Assembly: GCA_963678855.1 (NCBI GenBank)
Contig: OY787448.1
Span: 1,674,001-1,738,000 of the forward strand
DNA from: F22 sp963678855
GTDB taxonomy: Bacteria; Bacteroidota; Bacteroidia; Bacteroidales; Bacteroidaceae
Direction: 5' to 3'
Length of the DNA: 64,000 nt
Made by a program: the position numbers and the translations under genes. Below the pieces are notes generated by a model. That model was not told the origin of the DNA. It was given only the letters and a program-made list of their open reading frames with translations, and ran no database searches. Below are positions 26,065 to 35,246 of this stretch, piece by piece; within the stretch, counting starts at the first letter, position 1, and every line of letters starts with the position of its first letter.

Positions 26065-28389
26065 TTAAAGTTCGTTTGATACTGCGGTAGACATTGAGTA
26101 TGGTGCATCGTCTGCGCTTGTACCTCTGCTCGTATTGGGTTCGTTTGTCATGTCGAACGACAAGTTGGAACCATTTAGAAGCGTTTTGTATGTTATATAG
26201 TTCTGCGTATGGAGCTGACCATCTACATTCAGTTGATGTATATAGCAGTTCTCAGGACTATTTGCTGGTGCATCTATGACTACAGTATTTCCATTTGGCA
26301 GATGGATACGTGCATATTTGAAGAGCGGTGCTCCCAATGCATATTGTCCACTGCCAGGGCATACAGAATAGAAGCCAAGAGACGAGAATACATACCATGC
26401 AGATGTTTGTCCATTATCCTCATCGCCACAATAGCCGTTTGGTGTTGCTTGATAAAGTTGGTTCATCGTTTTGCGCACCCAATACTGCGTTTTCCATGGT
26501 TGGCCAGCATAGTCATATAGATAGAGCATATGTTGTGCAGGTTGATTGCCGTGTGCATAATTGCCCATATTGGCAACTTGCATTTCTAGTATCTCGTGGA
26601 TGCGTCCACCATAGTAACTATCGTCATAGATAGGAGGTACGATAAAGACTGAGTCTAAGGTCTGTACAAAGGCCTTTTTTCCCCCCATCAGATCGATTAA
26701 ACCTTGTACGTCATGGAAGACACTCCAAGTGTAATGTAGACTATTGCCTTCGGTGAAAGCATCTCCCCATTTTACAGGACTGAACGGTTTTTGGAAAGAA
26801 CCGTCTTCGTTGCGTCCACGCATCAAACCAACAGTTGGGTCAAACACATTTTTGTAGTTTTGTGCACGCTTAGTTAGTTCATCTATTTCAGATTGAGGTC
26901 TATTCAACTTTTTAGCCACTTGTAGGATACACCAATCATCGTAGGCATACTCTAGGGTACGTGCTACGTTTTCGTTAATGCCTACATTGTAAGGGACATA
27001 TCCTAGTTTGTTGTAGTACTCATGACCAAGTCGGCCAGTAGAATGCACAGTCTCCATAACATGGTCTGTACCGTGTAAAAGCACTCGGTACATCTGATCT
27101 AGGTCAGTTGTGTTGATACCTTTAAGGATGGCATCAGCCACAACAGAAGCAGAGTTGTTACCCACCATGCAATTTCTATGTCCAGGGCTTGCCCACTCTG
27201 GGAAGAATCCACTTTCTTTGCCCGCATTGGCTAGTCCAGCTTGGATTTTTTCGTTGATATCAGGATATACTAGATTCAACAAAGGGAATAAAGCACGGAA
27301 AGTATCCCAGAAACCTGTGTCGGTGTACATATATCCAGGAAGGACTTGGCCATTGTAAGGACTGTAGTGCATCACTTTACCATCAGCATCCACCTCCCAG
27401 AACTTGCGTGGGAATAGTGTACTTCTGTATAGACAAGAGTAGAATGTGCGGTATTGGTCTAGAGTACCTCCGCCAATTTCGATACGGCTAAGCACGTCAT
27501 TCCAACGTTTCTTGGCCAATTGTCTTTGGCTTTCAAAATCTTGCTCAGCTACTTCGCGTAGATTGATGTACGCTTGTTCAGACGATATGAACGATGAGGC
27601 TACACGTACTGTGATTTTTTCACCTCTTTGCGTATCGAAGCAGATAGCCGCTTGCGCATGCTCAGCTGTCAGATTATTGCCTTTGCACGCTTTCAGCCCA
27701 TCGAATAGATGCCACGACTTGATAGGGTGGTCAAACACCATTACGAAATAGTTTTTGAAGTTATCGGGTACGCCATCATCATTTTTGGTCGTATAGCCAA
27801 TAAGCGTTTTCTTATCAGGCATAACCTGTATAGAAGACCCATTGTCATAGGCATCTACAATGATGGCTGCATTATCGCTTTCTGGGAATGTGAAGCGCAT
27901 GATTGCAGCTCTGTCTGATGGCGTAATCTCTGTGAGTACATCGTGATCGGCTAGATACACACTATAGTAGTATGGTTTAGCCGTTTCTGCTTGATGGGAG
28001 AAGTGACTAGCTCGCTTCTCTTCGTCTACTGTCTGAAAATCTCGAACAGGCATCAAAGAGAACACACCATAATCGTTAATCCATGGACTAGGTTGGTGGG
28101 TTTGTTTGAATCCACGTATTGTTTTGGCGGTGTATTGATACGCCCAACCGTTGCCGTTTTCACCAGTTTGTGGAGTCCAGAAGTTCATTCCCCACGGCAG
28201 TGCGATGGCAGGGTAGGTATTACCCGATGACAGTGCCCTGTCAGAAAGACTTCCTACAAGTGTCTCTACATATTGTACAGGGTCGGCTGCATACTGTGGT
28301 GCTGACTCCGAGTTCGCATCTGTTTGGCAACTAACCAATGCGGTAGTTGCCAAGCAGAATGCTCCAAATAGTTTTTTTGTATAGTTCAT
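26065..28389 (-). CDS. GH92 family alpha-mannosidase lipoprotein, subtype A
   Basis: A calcium-dependent exo-alpha-mannosidase of family GH92, 774 residues. The ATG at 28389 gives a lipoprotein signal (MNYTKKLFGAFCLATTALVSC), so the enzyme is membrane-anchored. The N-terminal beta-sandwich has GNTYPAIALPWGMNFWTPQTG instead of the commoner GTGGHGHT, and WINDYGVFSLMPV. The catalytic barrel contains YTDTGFWDTFRALFPL, TEGNSLHYTW and CGDEDNGQTSAWYVFSSLGFY. It differs clearly from the neighbouring GH92, so the pair probably cuts different linkages (for example alpha-1,2 and alpha-1,3). It lies 14 bases after that gene. Confidence 0.9.
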   Translation of the reverse strand: MNYTKKLFGAFCLATTALVSCQTDANSESAPQYAADPVQYVETLVGSLSDRALSSGNTYPAIALPWGMNFWTPQTGENGNGWAYQYTAKTIRGFKQTHQPSPWINDYGVFSLMPVRDFQTVDEEKRASHFSHQAETAKPYYYSVYLADHDVLTEITPSDRAAIMRFTFPESDNAAIIVDAYDNGSSIQVMPDKKTLIGYTTKNDDGVPDNFKNYFVMVFDHPIKSWHLFDGLKACKGNNLTAEHAQAAICFDTQRGEKITVRVASSFISSEQAYINLREVAEQDFESQRQLAKKRWNDVLSRIEIGGGTLDQYRTFYSCLYRSTLFPRKFWEVDADGKVMHYSPYNGQVLPGYMYTDTGFWDTFRALFPLLNLVYPDINEKIQAGLANAGKESGFFPEWASPGHRNCMVGNNSASVVADAILKGINTTDLDQMYRVLLHGTDHVMETVHSTGRLGHEYYNKLGYVPYNVGINENVARTLEYAYDDWCILQVAKKLNRPQSEIDELTKRAQNYKNVFDPTVGLMRGRNEDGSFQKPFSPVKWGDAFTEGNSLHYTWSVFHDVQGLIDLMGGKKAFVQTLDSVFIVPPIYDDSYYGGRIHEILEMQVANMGNYAHGNQPAQHMLYLYDYAGQPWKTQYWVRKTMNQLYQATPNGYCGDEDNGQTSAWYVFSSLGFYSVCPGSGQYALGAPLFKYARIHLPNGNTVVIDAPANSPENCYIHQLNVDGQLHTQNYITYKTLLNGSNLSFDMTNEPNTSRGTSADDAPYSMSTAVSNEL

Positions 28390-28403
28390 GGTATATGTTG
28401 TTT

Positions 28404-30707
28404 CTAGTTGTCTACATTCATCCAAGAAGCTGGTTGGTCTGTCATCTCAAATACGAGTTTTCCTCCCTGCATGATGTCTTGATAGCCGATGCTTGGTCCG
28501 TGAATAGCTTGGCCATTGAGTGAGACAGCCGAGACGTAGCAAGCTTTATTTTCTGGGTTTGCTAGGTGCTTGTGCACTTCAACTTCGAAAGTTTTGCCAT
28601 TTTCAAAATTGATAACGGCGCCATCTACTCGTGGGAAACCAAGTACAAATTCACCTCCTGATGGGTCTACTTGATATAAACCGATACTAGATAGAACATA
28701 CCATGCCGACATCTGACCGACGTCTTCATTACCAGATAATCCATCAGCTTTGTCGTGATATAATGTATCAAATACCTCACGCATTTTGAGTGCTGCATGT
28801 TCTGGATGCCCTAGCATAGAGTAGAAGTATAGGATATGATGGCTAGGCTCATTGCCATGTACATACTGACCAATCAGACCTGTGATGTCATCGGGAAGTG
28901 CATCGCCAGTAATTTTTGAATTAGTCTCGAATAGTAGGTTCAAATTCTCTACTGTTGCTTGCTTGCCACCCATCAGATGAGTAAGGCTGTCCAAATCATG
29001 TGGCACCAGCCAAGTATATTGGAATGCATTTCCTTCCTTGTAGTCGCTGACTTCATATTCTGCGTAGAATGGATCGAATGGTGTTCGGAAAGAGCCGTCT
29101 TTAAAACGTCCACGTGCTAGGTTGGTTGAGTCATCAAAATAGCGCATCCAACTATGGCTTCTTTTTTCGAAGTATGTTGCAGCTTTGGTATCGCCTAACT
29201 TCTCAGCTACTTTGGCAAGTGAGGCATCTGCTATAGCATACTCCATATCGTTGGCAATACTTTCGTTGTACAGGTCGCTAGGGATGAAGCCATATTGTTT
29301 ACGGAATGTTTGTCCACGCTCGTCGAGCATAGCTGTTATCTTCATTGCTTCCAATGCATGCTTCTTGTCGAAACCATCGAATCCTTTAAGGATGGCATCT
29401 GCCACTACAATGATAGCAGGGTTACCAACCATACAGTTTGTTTCGCAACCCATAAAATGCCACACGGGTAGTTTTCCTTGTTGATCATAGATTCGTAGCA
29501 TGGTGTTGACTATATCTGATACTTTATCTGGGTGGATAATAGTCATCAGTGGATGTTGTGCTCTATAGGTATCCCACAAAGAGAAAGTTGTGTAGTTGAC
29601 AAATGTAGTGTCTTGATACACTTCTTTATCTGCACCTCGGTAACTGCCATCAATTTCCATAAATACAGAGGGAGCAATCATCGTGTGGTACATAGCAGTG
29701 TAGAAATTGCGCAGCACCGTAGTGTCTTTGGAGGTAATTTCTATTTTGTGTAGTTGCTTATCCCAAGCATCATGCGCTGCTTTCTTGATAGCCTCTATAT
29801 CCCAGGTTGGCATCTCTTGAGCGATATTGTTTAGTGCATGTGTTTTGTCTACTGGCGAAAGTCCAACCTTGACTTTGAGTGTTTGTTGCTCGTTCAGATT
29901 GAAATCTACACGCATATAGCGTACTTGTTTCTTTTGCTTTTTGATATCAGCAAGCTTATGGCCAATCACATGGCTATCTTTATCGTAGAAGGTCATCTTT
30001 TCGATGGGGTGGTCAAACTGGATAGCAAATGAGAGTCTTTGATCGTCGGCCCATCCTTTAGAGTTGCGTATACCGAGTAGCGTCTGCTTATCTATCGGGT
30101 AGATGTTAGTTTCGGTAGCTTCGTCTTCACATGTCCCATTTTCTAAGTCTATGATGACTCCCTTTTTCGTTGTGTTTTGAGGGTATGTATACTGATGAAA
30201 TCCCCCACGAGTAGTTGCCGACATGGCTACATCTACATCGTAACGATCTAGGTGTACTGCATAGTAGCCAGGTGCATATTCTTCAGAGGCATGTGCGTAT
30301 ATAGACGCTTGTCCAGCAGTGATGTTGTCAACTGCGCCTCGCCCAGGTGTAACTGCCCCCACAACAGGCATGAGTGTGACATCAGCCAACTCGCCAACTC
30401 CTGTACCACTGAGGTGGGTGTGACTGAACCCAATAACTGTGGAGTCAGCTACGTTGTATCCAGAGCACCAGTCCCAATCCTCTAGGATACTGGTTGGGCC
30501 TAGTTGAACAAAACCGAATGGCACGTTGGCCCCCATGAAAGTGTGACCATGGCCACCTGTACCTATACGTAGGTCTACAAAGGTGGTCAAATCTCCCTTC
30601 TGAATGTCTGCACCCTGATCAGTAGTAGGAGTGCATGCACATAGTGAAGCAAGGATAAATGCAAGGCTAGCAGCTCGTTTGATATGTGTAAATTGCTTTA
30701 GAGTCAT
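28404..30707 (-). CDS. GH92 family alpha-mannosidase lipoprotein, subtype B
   Basis: A second GH92 exo-alpha-mannosidase, 767 residues, with lipoprotein signal ending ASLCAC. The N-terminal region carries the classical RIGTGGHGHTFMGANVPFG and GFSHTHLSGTG blocks. The catalytic part has FSLWDTYRAQHPL, YKEGNAFQYTW and LSGNEDVGQMSAWYVLSSIGLY. Published GH92 enzymes with the HTHLSGTG block include alpha-1,2-mannosidases, but linkage cannot be fixed from sequence alone. It follows the GH125 gene by 62 bases. Confidence 0.92.
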   Translation of the reverse strand: MTLKQFTHIKRAASLAFILASLCACTPTTDQGADIQKGDLTTFVDLRIGTGGHGHTFMGANVPFGFVQLGPTSILEDWDWCSGYNVADSTVIGFSHTHLSGTGVGELADVTLMPVVGAVTPGRGAVDNITAGQASIYAHASEEYAPGYYAVHLDRYDVDVAMSATTRGGFHQYTYPQNTTKKGVIIDLENGTCEDEATETNIYPIDKQTLLGIRNSKGWADDQRLSFAIQFDHPIEKMTFYDKDSHVIGHKLADIKKQKKQVRYMRVDFNLNEQQTLKVKVGLSPVDKTHALNNIAQEMPTWDIEAIKKAAHDAWDKQLHKIEITSKDTTVLRNFYTAMYHTMIAPSVFMEIDGSYRGADKEVYQDTTFVNYTTFSLWDTYRAQHPLMTIIHPDKVSDIVNTMLRIYDQQGKLPVWHFMGCETNCMVGNPAIIVVADAILKGFDGFDKKHALEAMKITAMLDERGQTFRKQYGFIPSDLYNESIANDMEYAIADASLAKVAEKLGDTKAATYFEKRSHSWMRYFDDSTNLARGRFKDGSFRTPFDPFYAEYEVSDYKEGNAFQYTWLVPHDLDSLTHLMGGKQATVENLNLLFETNSKITGDALPDDITGLIGQYVHGNEPSHHILYFYSMLGHPEHAALKMREVFDTLYHDKADGLSGNEDVGQMSAWYVLSSIGLYQVDPSGGEFVLGFPRVDGAVINFENGKTFEVEVHKHLANPENKACYVSAVSLNGQAIHGPSIGYQDIMQGGKLVFEMTDQPASWMNVDN

Positions 30708-30769
30708 ATTGTAACTTGATGATAATTTAAAAACTAGGAGGATAAGGCTAAGCAGCTAGTGAACAAAGC

Positions 30770-32242
30770 CTATAAGCTCTTGAGTAACTCTGGATTGTTG
30801 TGATATAGGTTGATGATCATTTCACCAAACAATGTATTTGCCCAAGCAAACCAAGAACGTGAGAATACTGCAGCATCATCTTTGTTGAAGGTTTCATGCA
30901 TAAATCCCATGTCGTTGTCTGTTTTGATTAGTTGGTTGATGCAGAATGCTATCTCATTGTCGTTGGTACTTGTCATTGCTCGTAAGATAATGCTCATAGG
31001 CCAAATCGTGTTGAGTCCTGCATGAGGCCCTCCTTGTCCTTCTCCAGCTGCACCGTAGAAGTAGTATGGATTATCATGACTAAGTAAATATTTTCTAGTA
31101 TTGTTATACACATCTAATGGATAATACTTCTTGTCAATAAGATACTTGATAGCAATTAGCGATGGAATATTAGGGTCATCAATAAACACTTTGTTTCCGT
31201 ATCCATCTACTTCGTATGCAAAGAGACGACCGTAAGATAAATGGTTTGCTATTGCATATTTGTGGATAGCTTGCTGCAATTCATGAGAAAACTTGCCACA
31301 TTCATTTGCAAATTCGTTGTCATGTTTAACTTCGCGATAAATCTGCGCCAGTTGATCCAAAGACTGTACAGCAAATAGATTGGATGGTATCAAGTAAGGA
31401 TACATACAACCGTCGTCTGATGGGCGGAAGGCTGAACAAATCAACCCTGTAGGTTTGGCTGGACGTCCTTTACCATTGAAAACAGCTGTGACCGTATTGT
31501 TCTCATCTAGTCTTACAAAATAGTATGGACTAGTCCCATCTTTGCGTTGTTCCGTACGAAATGTTTTGACAATTGTACGTGCTGCTTTGTCCCAATTATC
31601 ATCGAATATAGAGGCGTCGCCTGTTTTTTTCCAATAACCATAGGCCAATCGGATAACATAACATGGAGAATCAATCTCCCATTTGCGTTCGTGTACACCT
31701 GGTTTTGGAGTTGGTTTATCGTCTTTCCAGTAGGTTTGCTTGGTCTCATCTTTGAAAAATGCATTGGCATAAGGATCGAGTAAAATACACTTGACTTGAC
31801 GAGCAATCAACCCTTGGAATAGTTTCTTTAATTTTTCATCTTTATCGACTAATGATAGATAAGGCCATATTTGTGCCGAAGAGTCACGTAGCCACATCGC
31901 ATCGATATCACCAGTGATGACATACGTGTCGGGCTTACCGTCTATTTCTGAATAATCTACTGTTGTATCTAGTGTATTAGGGAAACAGTTTTGAAACATC
32001 CAAGCTAGTTTCGGGTTGTTGATGCTTGCTGTGACCTCTTTGATGATTTCTTCTACGGCTGGACTAACAAAACATCGGTCTGCCTTCTTTGGTCTACCCG
32101 AAACGTATTGTTTTTCAACAGATGATTCACTTGTAGCTTTCATACTAGCTACTGGACGTACAGACGCAGCAGATGCCATATCAGCATTTGACATGACCCC
32201 TATAAATCCCAAGCATACTGCTTTTAATAGTAATCTTTTCAT
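30770..32242 (-). CDS. GH125 family exo-alpha-1,6-mannosidase
   Basis: A 490-residue protein of family GH125, which removes alpha-1,6-linked mannose. An N-terminal signal peptide ending near ASA indicates export to the periplasm. Family blocks are TGDIDAMWLRDSSAQIWPY, HERKWEIDSPCYVIRL (region of the catalytic acid), GLICSAFRPSDDGCMYPYLIPSN and DMGFMHETF (region of the catalytic base). The start codon overlaps the stop of the regulator gene (ATGA), so the two are translationally coupled. Confidence 0.92.
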   Translation of the reverse strand: MKRLLLKAVCLGFIGVMSNADMASAASVRPVASMKATSESSVEKQYVSGRPKKADRCFVSPAVEEIIKEVTASINNPKLAWMFQNCFPNTLDTTVDYSEIDGKPDTYVITGDIDAMWLRDSSAQIWPYLSLVDKDEKLKKLFQGLIARQVKCILLDPYANAFFKDETKQTYWKDDKPTPKPGVHERKWEIDSPCYVIRLAYGYWKKTGDASIFDDNWDKAARTIVKTFRTEQRKDGTSPYYFVRLDENNTVTAVFNGKGRPAKPTGLICSAFRPSDDGCMYPYLIPSNLFAVQSLDQLAQIYREVKHDNEFANECGKFSHELQQAIHKYAIANHLSYGRLFAYEVDGYGNKVFIDDPNIPSLIAIKYLIDKKYYPLDVYNNTRKYLLSHDNPYYFYGAAGEGQGGPHAGLNTIWPMSIILRAMTSTNDNEIAFCINQLIKTDNDMGFMHETFNKDDAAVFSRSWFAWANTLFGEMIINLYHNNPELLKSL

Positions 32243-33417
32243 AATGATATCTTATTTATCTTTGCTTTTTTTTTATTGCGATAGACTGATGGTGTACATC
32301 CCATCATCGTTTTAAATTGGCGGGCTACATTTTTGCAATCTGAAAACCCTAACTGCATCGCTATATCAGAAATAGGAGTGTCTGTTTCGACTAGCAATTG
32401 AGTAAATCGTTCAATCTTTCGTCTACTGATATAGTGGTATATGGTATCTCCAACTTCTTTCATAAAGCGGTTCTCTAAAAGTCTTCTAGAGATAGATACT
32501 TGCTCAACGACATCTTCAACATTTATCTTGGAATAAATATGTTGATGAATATATTTAATCGCTACCAGCACTTCTTTATCGGTGGTATAAAAAAGGTCTG
32601 TGGAAGCCCTGTCAACGATGTGAAGATGATTGATAAAAATATCATATGGGATAGCATCTTTTTCTTTGAGCATGCGCTCAATCAATGCAGCCGCTTCGTA
32701 TCCACCACGTTGTACATCAGTCATGATACTCGATAAAGGAGGGTCGGACAAATCACAGATCACCGTATCATTATCCACACCGAGTATAGCCACATCTTCT
32801 GGGACGACTATCTGTACTGTTTTACATGCCTCTGCTACTTGAATCGCTTGATTGTCATCACATGCAAATAATGCTGTGTGTTTGGGCAATGTCTTTAACC
32901 ATTCACCTAGCTGTTCGGAGTTGAAAGACCACGTATTGTCGAGTGATTCTTTTTCGTATGCCGAAAAATGTTCTCCCATGCCATGCTCTCGAATGTATTC
33001 AAAAAAACCTTCCTTTCTTTCTGTTGACCAGATAGTGTCCTTATATCCCACAAAAGCAAAGTGACGGAAACCTTTTTCTTTAAAAAACTGCGCAGCCATC
33101 CGACCTCCTTCTCTATATCTACTAGTGATATTGGGAATAGAAGAGAACCGAGACTTAAAGTCTTGCGCCACTGCGATGATCCCATGCTCTTTGAACAGGC
33201 TGATCTCATCGTCATCATCAAACTGCCCAATGATGGCATCTGTTTTCCATGATTTGGCCCATTTGATAACTCCTTTTATTCCATACTGTTCTTTGTATGA
33301 CGGTGGCATACGGCACACGACCCACTGTTCTGTTTCTTTAGAATAGTCCAGAACACCACGTAGTAAGTACCTAGCAAAAGCTTCAGTAAAATCGGTAAGT
33401 AATATCAAACGGATCAT
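32239..33417 (-). CDS. XylR-like AraC family transcriptional regulator
   Basis: A 392-residue cytoplasmic regulator. The N-terminal two thirds is a periplasmic-binding-protein-like sugar sensor (MIRLILLTDFTEAFARYLLRG, VAILGVDNDTVICDLSDPPLSSI), as in E. coli XylR. The C-terminal AraC domain has two helix-turn-helix units, VEDVVEQVSISRRLLENRF and ISDIAMQLGFSDCKNVARQFK. It has no transmembrane segment, unlike the hybrid two-component or SusR sensors common in PULs, so it likely senses a cytoplasmic sugar such as mannose. The ATG at 33417 is preferred to an in-frame TTG. It is embedded in the operon, so it may be autoregulated. Confidence 0.88.
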   Translation of the reverse strand: MIRLILLTDFTEAFARYLLRGVLDYSKETEQWVVCRMPPSYKEQYGIKGVIKWAKSWKTDAIIGQFDDDDEISLFKEHGIIAVAQDFKSRFSSIPNITSRYREGGRMAAQFFKEKGFRHFAFVGYKDTIWSTERKEGFFEYIREHGMGEHFSAYEKESLDNTWSFNSEQLGEWLKTLPKHTALFACDDNQAIQVAEACKTVQIVVPEDVAILGVDNDTVICDLSDPPLSSIMTDVQRGGYEAAALIERMLKEKDAIPYDIFINHLHIVDRASTDLFYTTDKEVLVAIKYIHQHIYSKINVEDVVEQVSISRRLLENRFMKEVGDTIYHYISRRKIERFTQLLVETDTPISDIAMQLGFSDCKNVARQFKTMMGCTPSVYRNKKKAKINKISL

Positions 33418-33428
33418 AGTTGTCAAAT

Positions 33429-34253
33429 TTAAAGTAGAGCAGCAGCACCCAGCAAGCTTACATTTTCTCGCTTAGACTGCAGGATATGTATGTTTTCTAT
33501 AGACTCTTTATATGGAAATGAGCTTAAGGATTTGTGCAAAGCATCGATATAAAAGTCAAAGGCTTGAGCGAGACTTCCCCCAAAGATGATGGCTTGTGGA
33601 TCATAGCTAAACATAGTCATTTTTACTAGTTCACCGAGATTATGACCAAATGCCTCCCATGCCTCTAGTGCCTTGCTATCTCCTTGCAAAGCTTTTTCAT
33701 GTGCTTGTTTGGCCGACATGTGAAAGTTTGGAGGGAAATATGCGCCACTGCAGTATTGTTCAAAATCGCCCTGTTTAAATGATATAGAACCAATTTCACC
33801 AGCACCAGTATTGTAACCATTATACAGTTGGTGATTCACGATAACACCAGCGCCAAGACCAGTACCTAAAGTGATTCCTACCATATTCTCAAAAGCCCCC
33901 CCTTGACCATAAATACTTTCTCCAAGAGCGAAACAGTTAGCATCATTATTTACTGCAACTGGAAAATCATATCTAGATTCTAATATTTCTTTAAGGTGTA
34001 CTTCTTTCCATGAGGGTATATTTGCTACATTGTATACGATTCCTTCCGATGAATTGACTACAGAGGGTACTCCTATACCTAGCCCTGTCACATCATCTGT
34101 TTTGAATTCGTCTATCAAATCATATATCGTATTGAGGACGTCTTGTTCTGACCCATTTGCCGGGCATGCGACAGCTTTCATTTTGGTGATATCACCATTG
34201 TCTACCGCAGCTATTCTAATATTTGTTCCTCCTAAATCAATTCCCAATTTCAT
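33429..34253 (-). CDS. ROK family sugar kinase lacking the zinc motif
   Basis: A 274-residue cytoplasmic ROK protein. It keeps GIDLGGTNIRIAAVD, NNDANCFALGESIYG (with the catalytic aspartate), ITLGTGLGAGVIVN and GEIGSISF. The usual ROK zinc-binding CxCGxxGCxE is absent: the region reads FEQYCSGAYFPPNF. The histidine of the usual GELGH is replaced by serine. It is therefore a divergent kinase; mannokinase or an aminosugar kinase would suit the PUL. No DNA-binding domain is present, so it is not a ROK repressor. It lies between the metallophosphoesterase and the regulator with gaps of 11-12 bases. Confidence 0.85.
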   Translation of the reverse strand: MKLGIDLGGTNIRIAAVDNGDITKMKAVACPANGSEQDVLNTIYDLIDEFKTDDVTGLGIGVPSVVNSSEGIVYNVANIPSWKEVHLKEILESRYDFPVAVNNDANCFALGESIYGQGGAFENMVGITLGTGLGAGVIVNHQLYNGYNTGAGEIGSISFKQGDFEQYCSGAYFPPNFHMSAKQAHEKALQGDSKALEAWEAFGHNLGELVKMTMFSYDPQAIIFGGSLAQAFDFYIDALHKSLSSFPYKESIENIHILQSKRENVSLLGAAALL

Positions 34254-34265
34254 TTTATCTTTTTT

Positions 34266-35231
34266 TTATTTATCATTCTGAATTTTCTCAACAACACGTA
34301 GGTCTGCCACTTCGAAGTGACCTTCACCATCTAAGCATTTGCATGTCTCAATTTCTAGGGAGTCATTTGAAATATGCATGACAGCAAAAGAGCTATAGCC
34401 ATCACCGTCCTTCCAAGCATTGTTTACTTGATATATTTTATGACCTCTATAGTGTTGTACAGATGTTACGTGAGTATGACCAACGAAGAAAGCAATTAGA
34501 TTATACTGCTCTAGTATATCAAATAAGTGCTTGCGGCTTGTTTCAGGCCACCATTTCAGTGCCCATTGGTCAAAACCATAGTGTTGAATATACACAACTG
34601 GTTCCCCATCGGAAGCATATGTTTTTAAGTCTGCTTCTAGCCATTCAAAATTATCTTCGCAATAGCTTGTTATACCAACGCAGCATTGTGCTTGAATGAA
34701 GTGAACATCCTGTATGTTCCATGAATAAGCTCTACTTGAAGGATCCAGATTTACAATCTCTTTCTGTGCTAGTTTTGCACTCAATAGAGAATCCATATAC
34801 TGCAAGTTGAGAGCTCTTCCTTGAGCATTCTTGATAGAATCATCAGAGTAGGGGTCCAAATCGTGGTTGCCCAATCCTGGATAAACAAGATAATGAATCT
34901 GTTTTGGATTTGTGCCTTTTTCCCATCGTTTCTTATATAAGTCGATGATTTTTGGATCGGCTTTATCAAAAAGATCTCCTGCTATTATCACACCATCAAT
35001 CTTGCGCAAAATAGAGCCAGAACGATTTGGTGTCTCCTGTTTATTGAACTGGAAGTGGTCAACTAAATTGTTGATGGCCACAACATGGTAGTATTGATCT
35101 GTTTCGGGTGGCATATCAAAGTGAGTATCAGCTGTAACGACAACAGAAACATCTCTATTTGCTGTAGAATTTATGTGAGCACAACTACTCAAACAAGCGG
35201 TTCCTAGTATGGTATAAAGTAACTTTTTCAT
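34266..35231 (-). CDS. Metallophosphoesterase lipoprotein
   Basis: A 321-residue calcineurin-like phosphoesterase with a lipoprotein signal (MKKLLYTILGTACLSSC). All metal-binding blocks are present: TADTHFD, IIAGDLFD, GLGNHD, IQHYGFD and VGHTHV. The tract YIQHYGFDQWALKWW matches a secreted group whose members hydrolyse phosphodiesters of small molecules or lipids, not proteins. In this PUL a phosphodiester or phosphomonoester on the imported glycan is the probable target. It lies 15 bases after the GH63-like gene. Confidence 0.85.
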   Translation of the reverse strand: MKKLLYTILGTACLSSCAHINSTANRDVSVVVTADTHFDMPPETDQYYHVVAINNLVDHFQFNKQETPNRSGSILRKIDGVIIAGDLFDKADPKIIDLYKKRWEKGTNPKQIHYLVYPGLGNHDLDPYSDDSIKNAQGRALNLQYMDSLLSAKLAQKEIVNLDPSSRAYSWNIQDVHFIQAQCCVGITSYCEDNFEWLEADLKTYASDGEPVVYIQHYGFDQWALKWWPETSRKHLFDILEQYNLIAFFVGHTHVTSVQHYRGHKIYQVNNAWKDGDGYSSFAVMHISNDSLEIETCKCLDGEGHFEVADLRVVEKIQNDK

Positions 35232-35246
35232 CCGTTTCTTCTACAA

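Noticed and set aside
26065..30707. The two GH92 genes as a recent tandem duplication
   Set aside because: They differ strongly in N-terminal motifs (GNTYPA versus GTGGHGHT) and share little exact sequence, so they are distinct subtypes.
32257..32264. Plus-strand TATCTTTG, a possible antisense promoter at the end of the regulator gene
   Set aside because: It lies in coding DNA with no -33 element or downstream feature; such 8-mers are expected by chance in AT-rich DNA.
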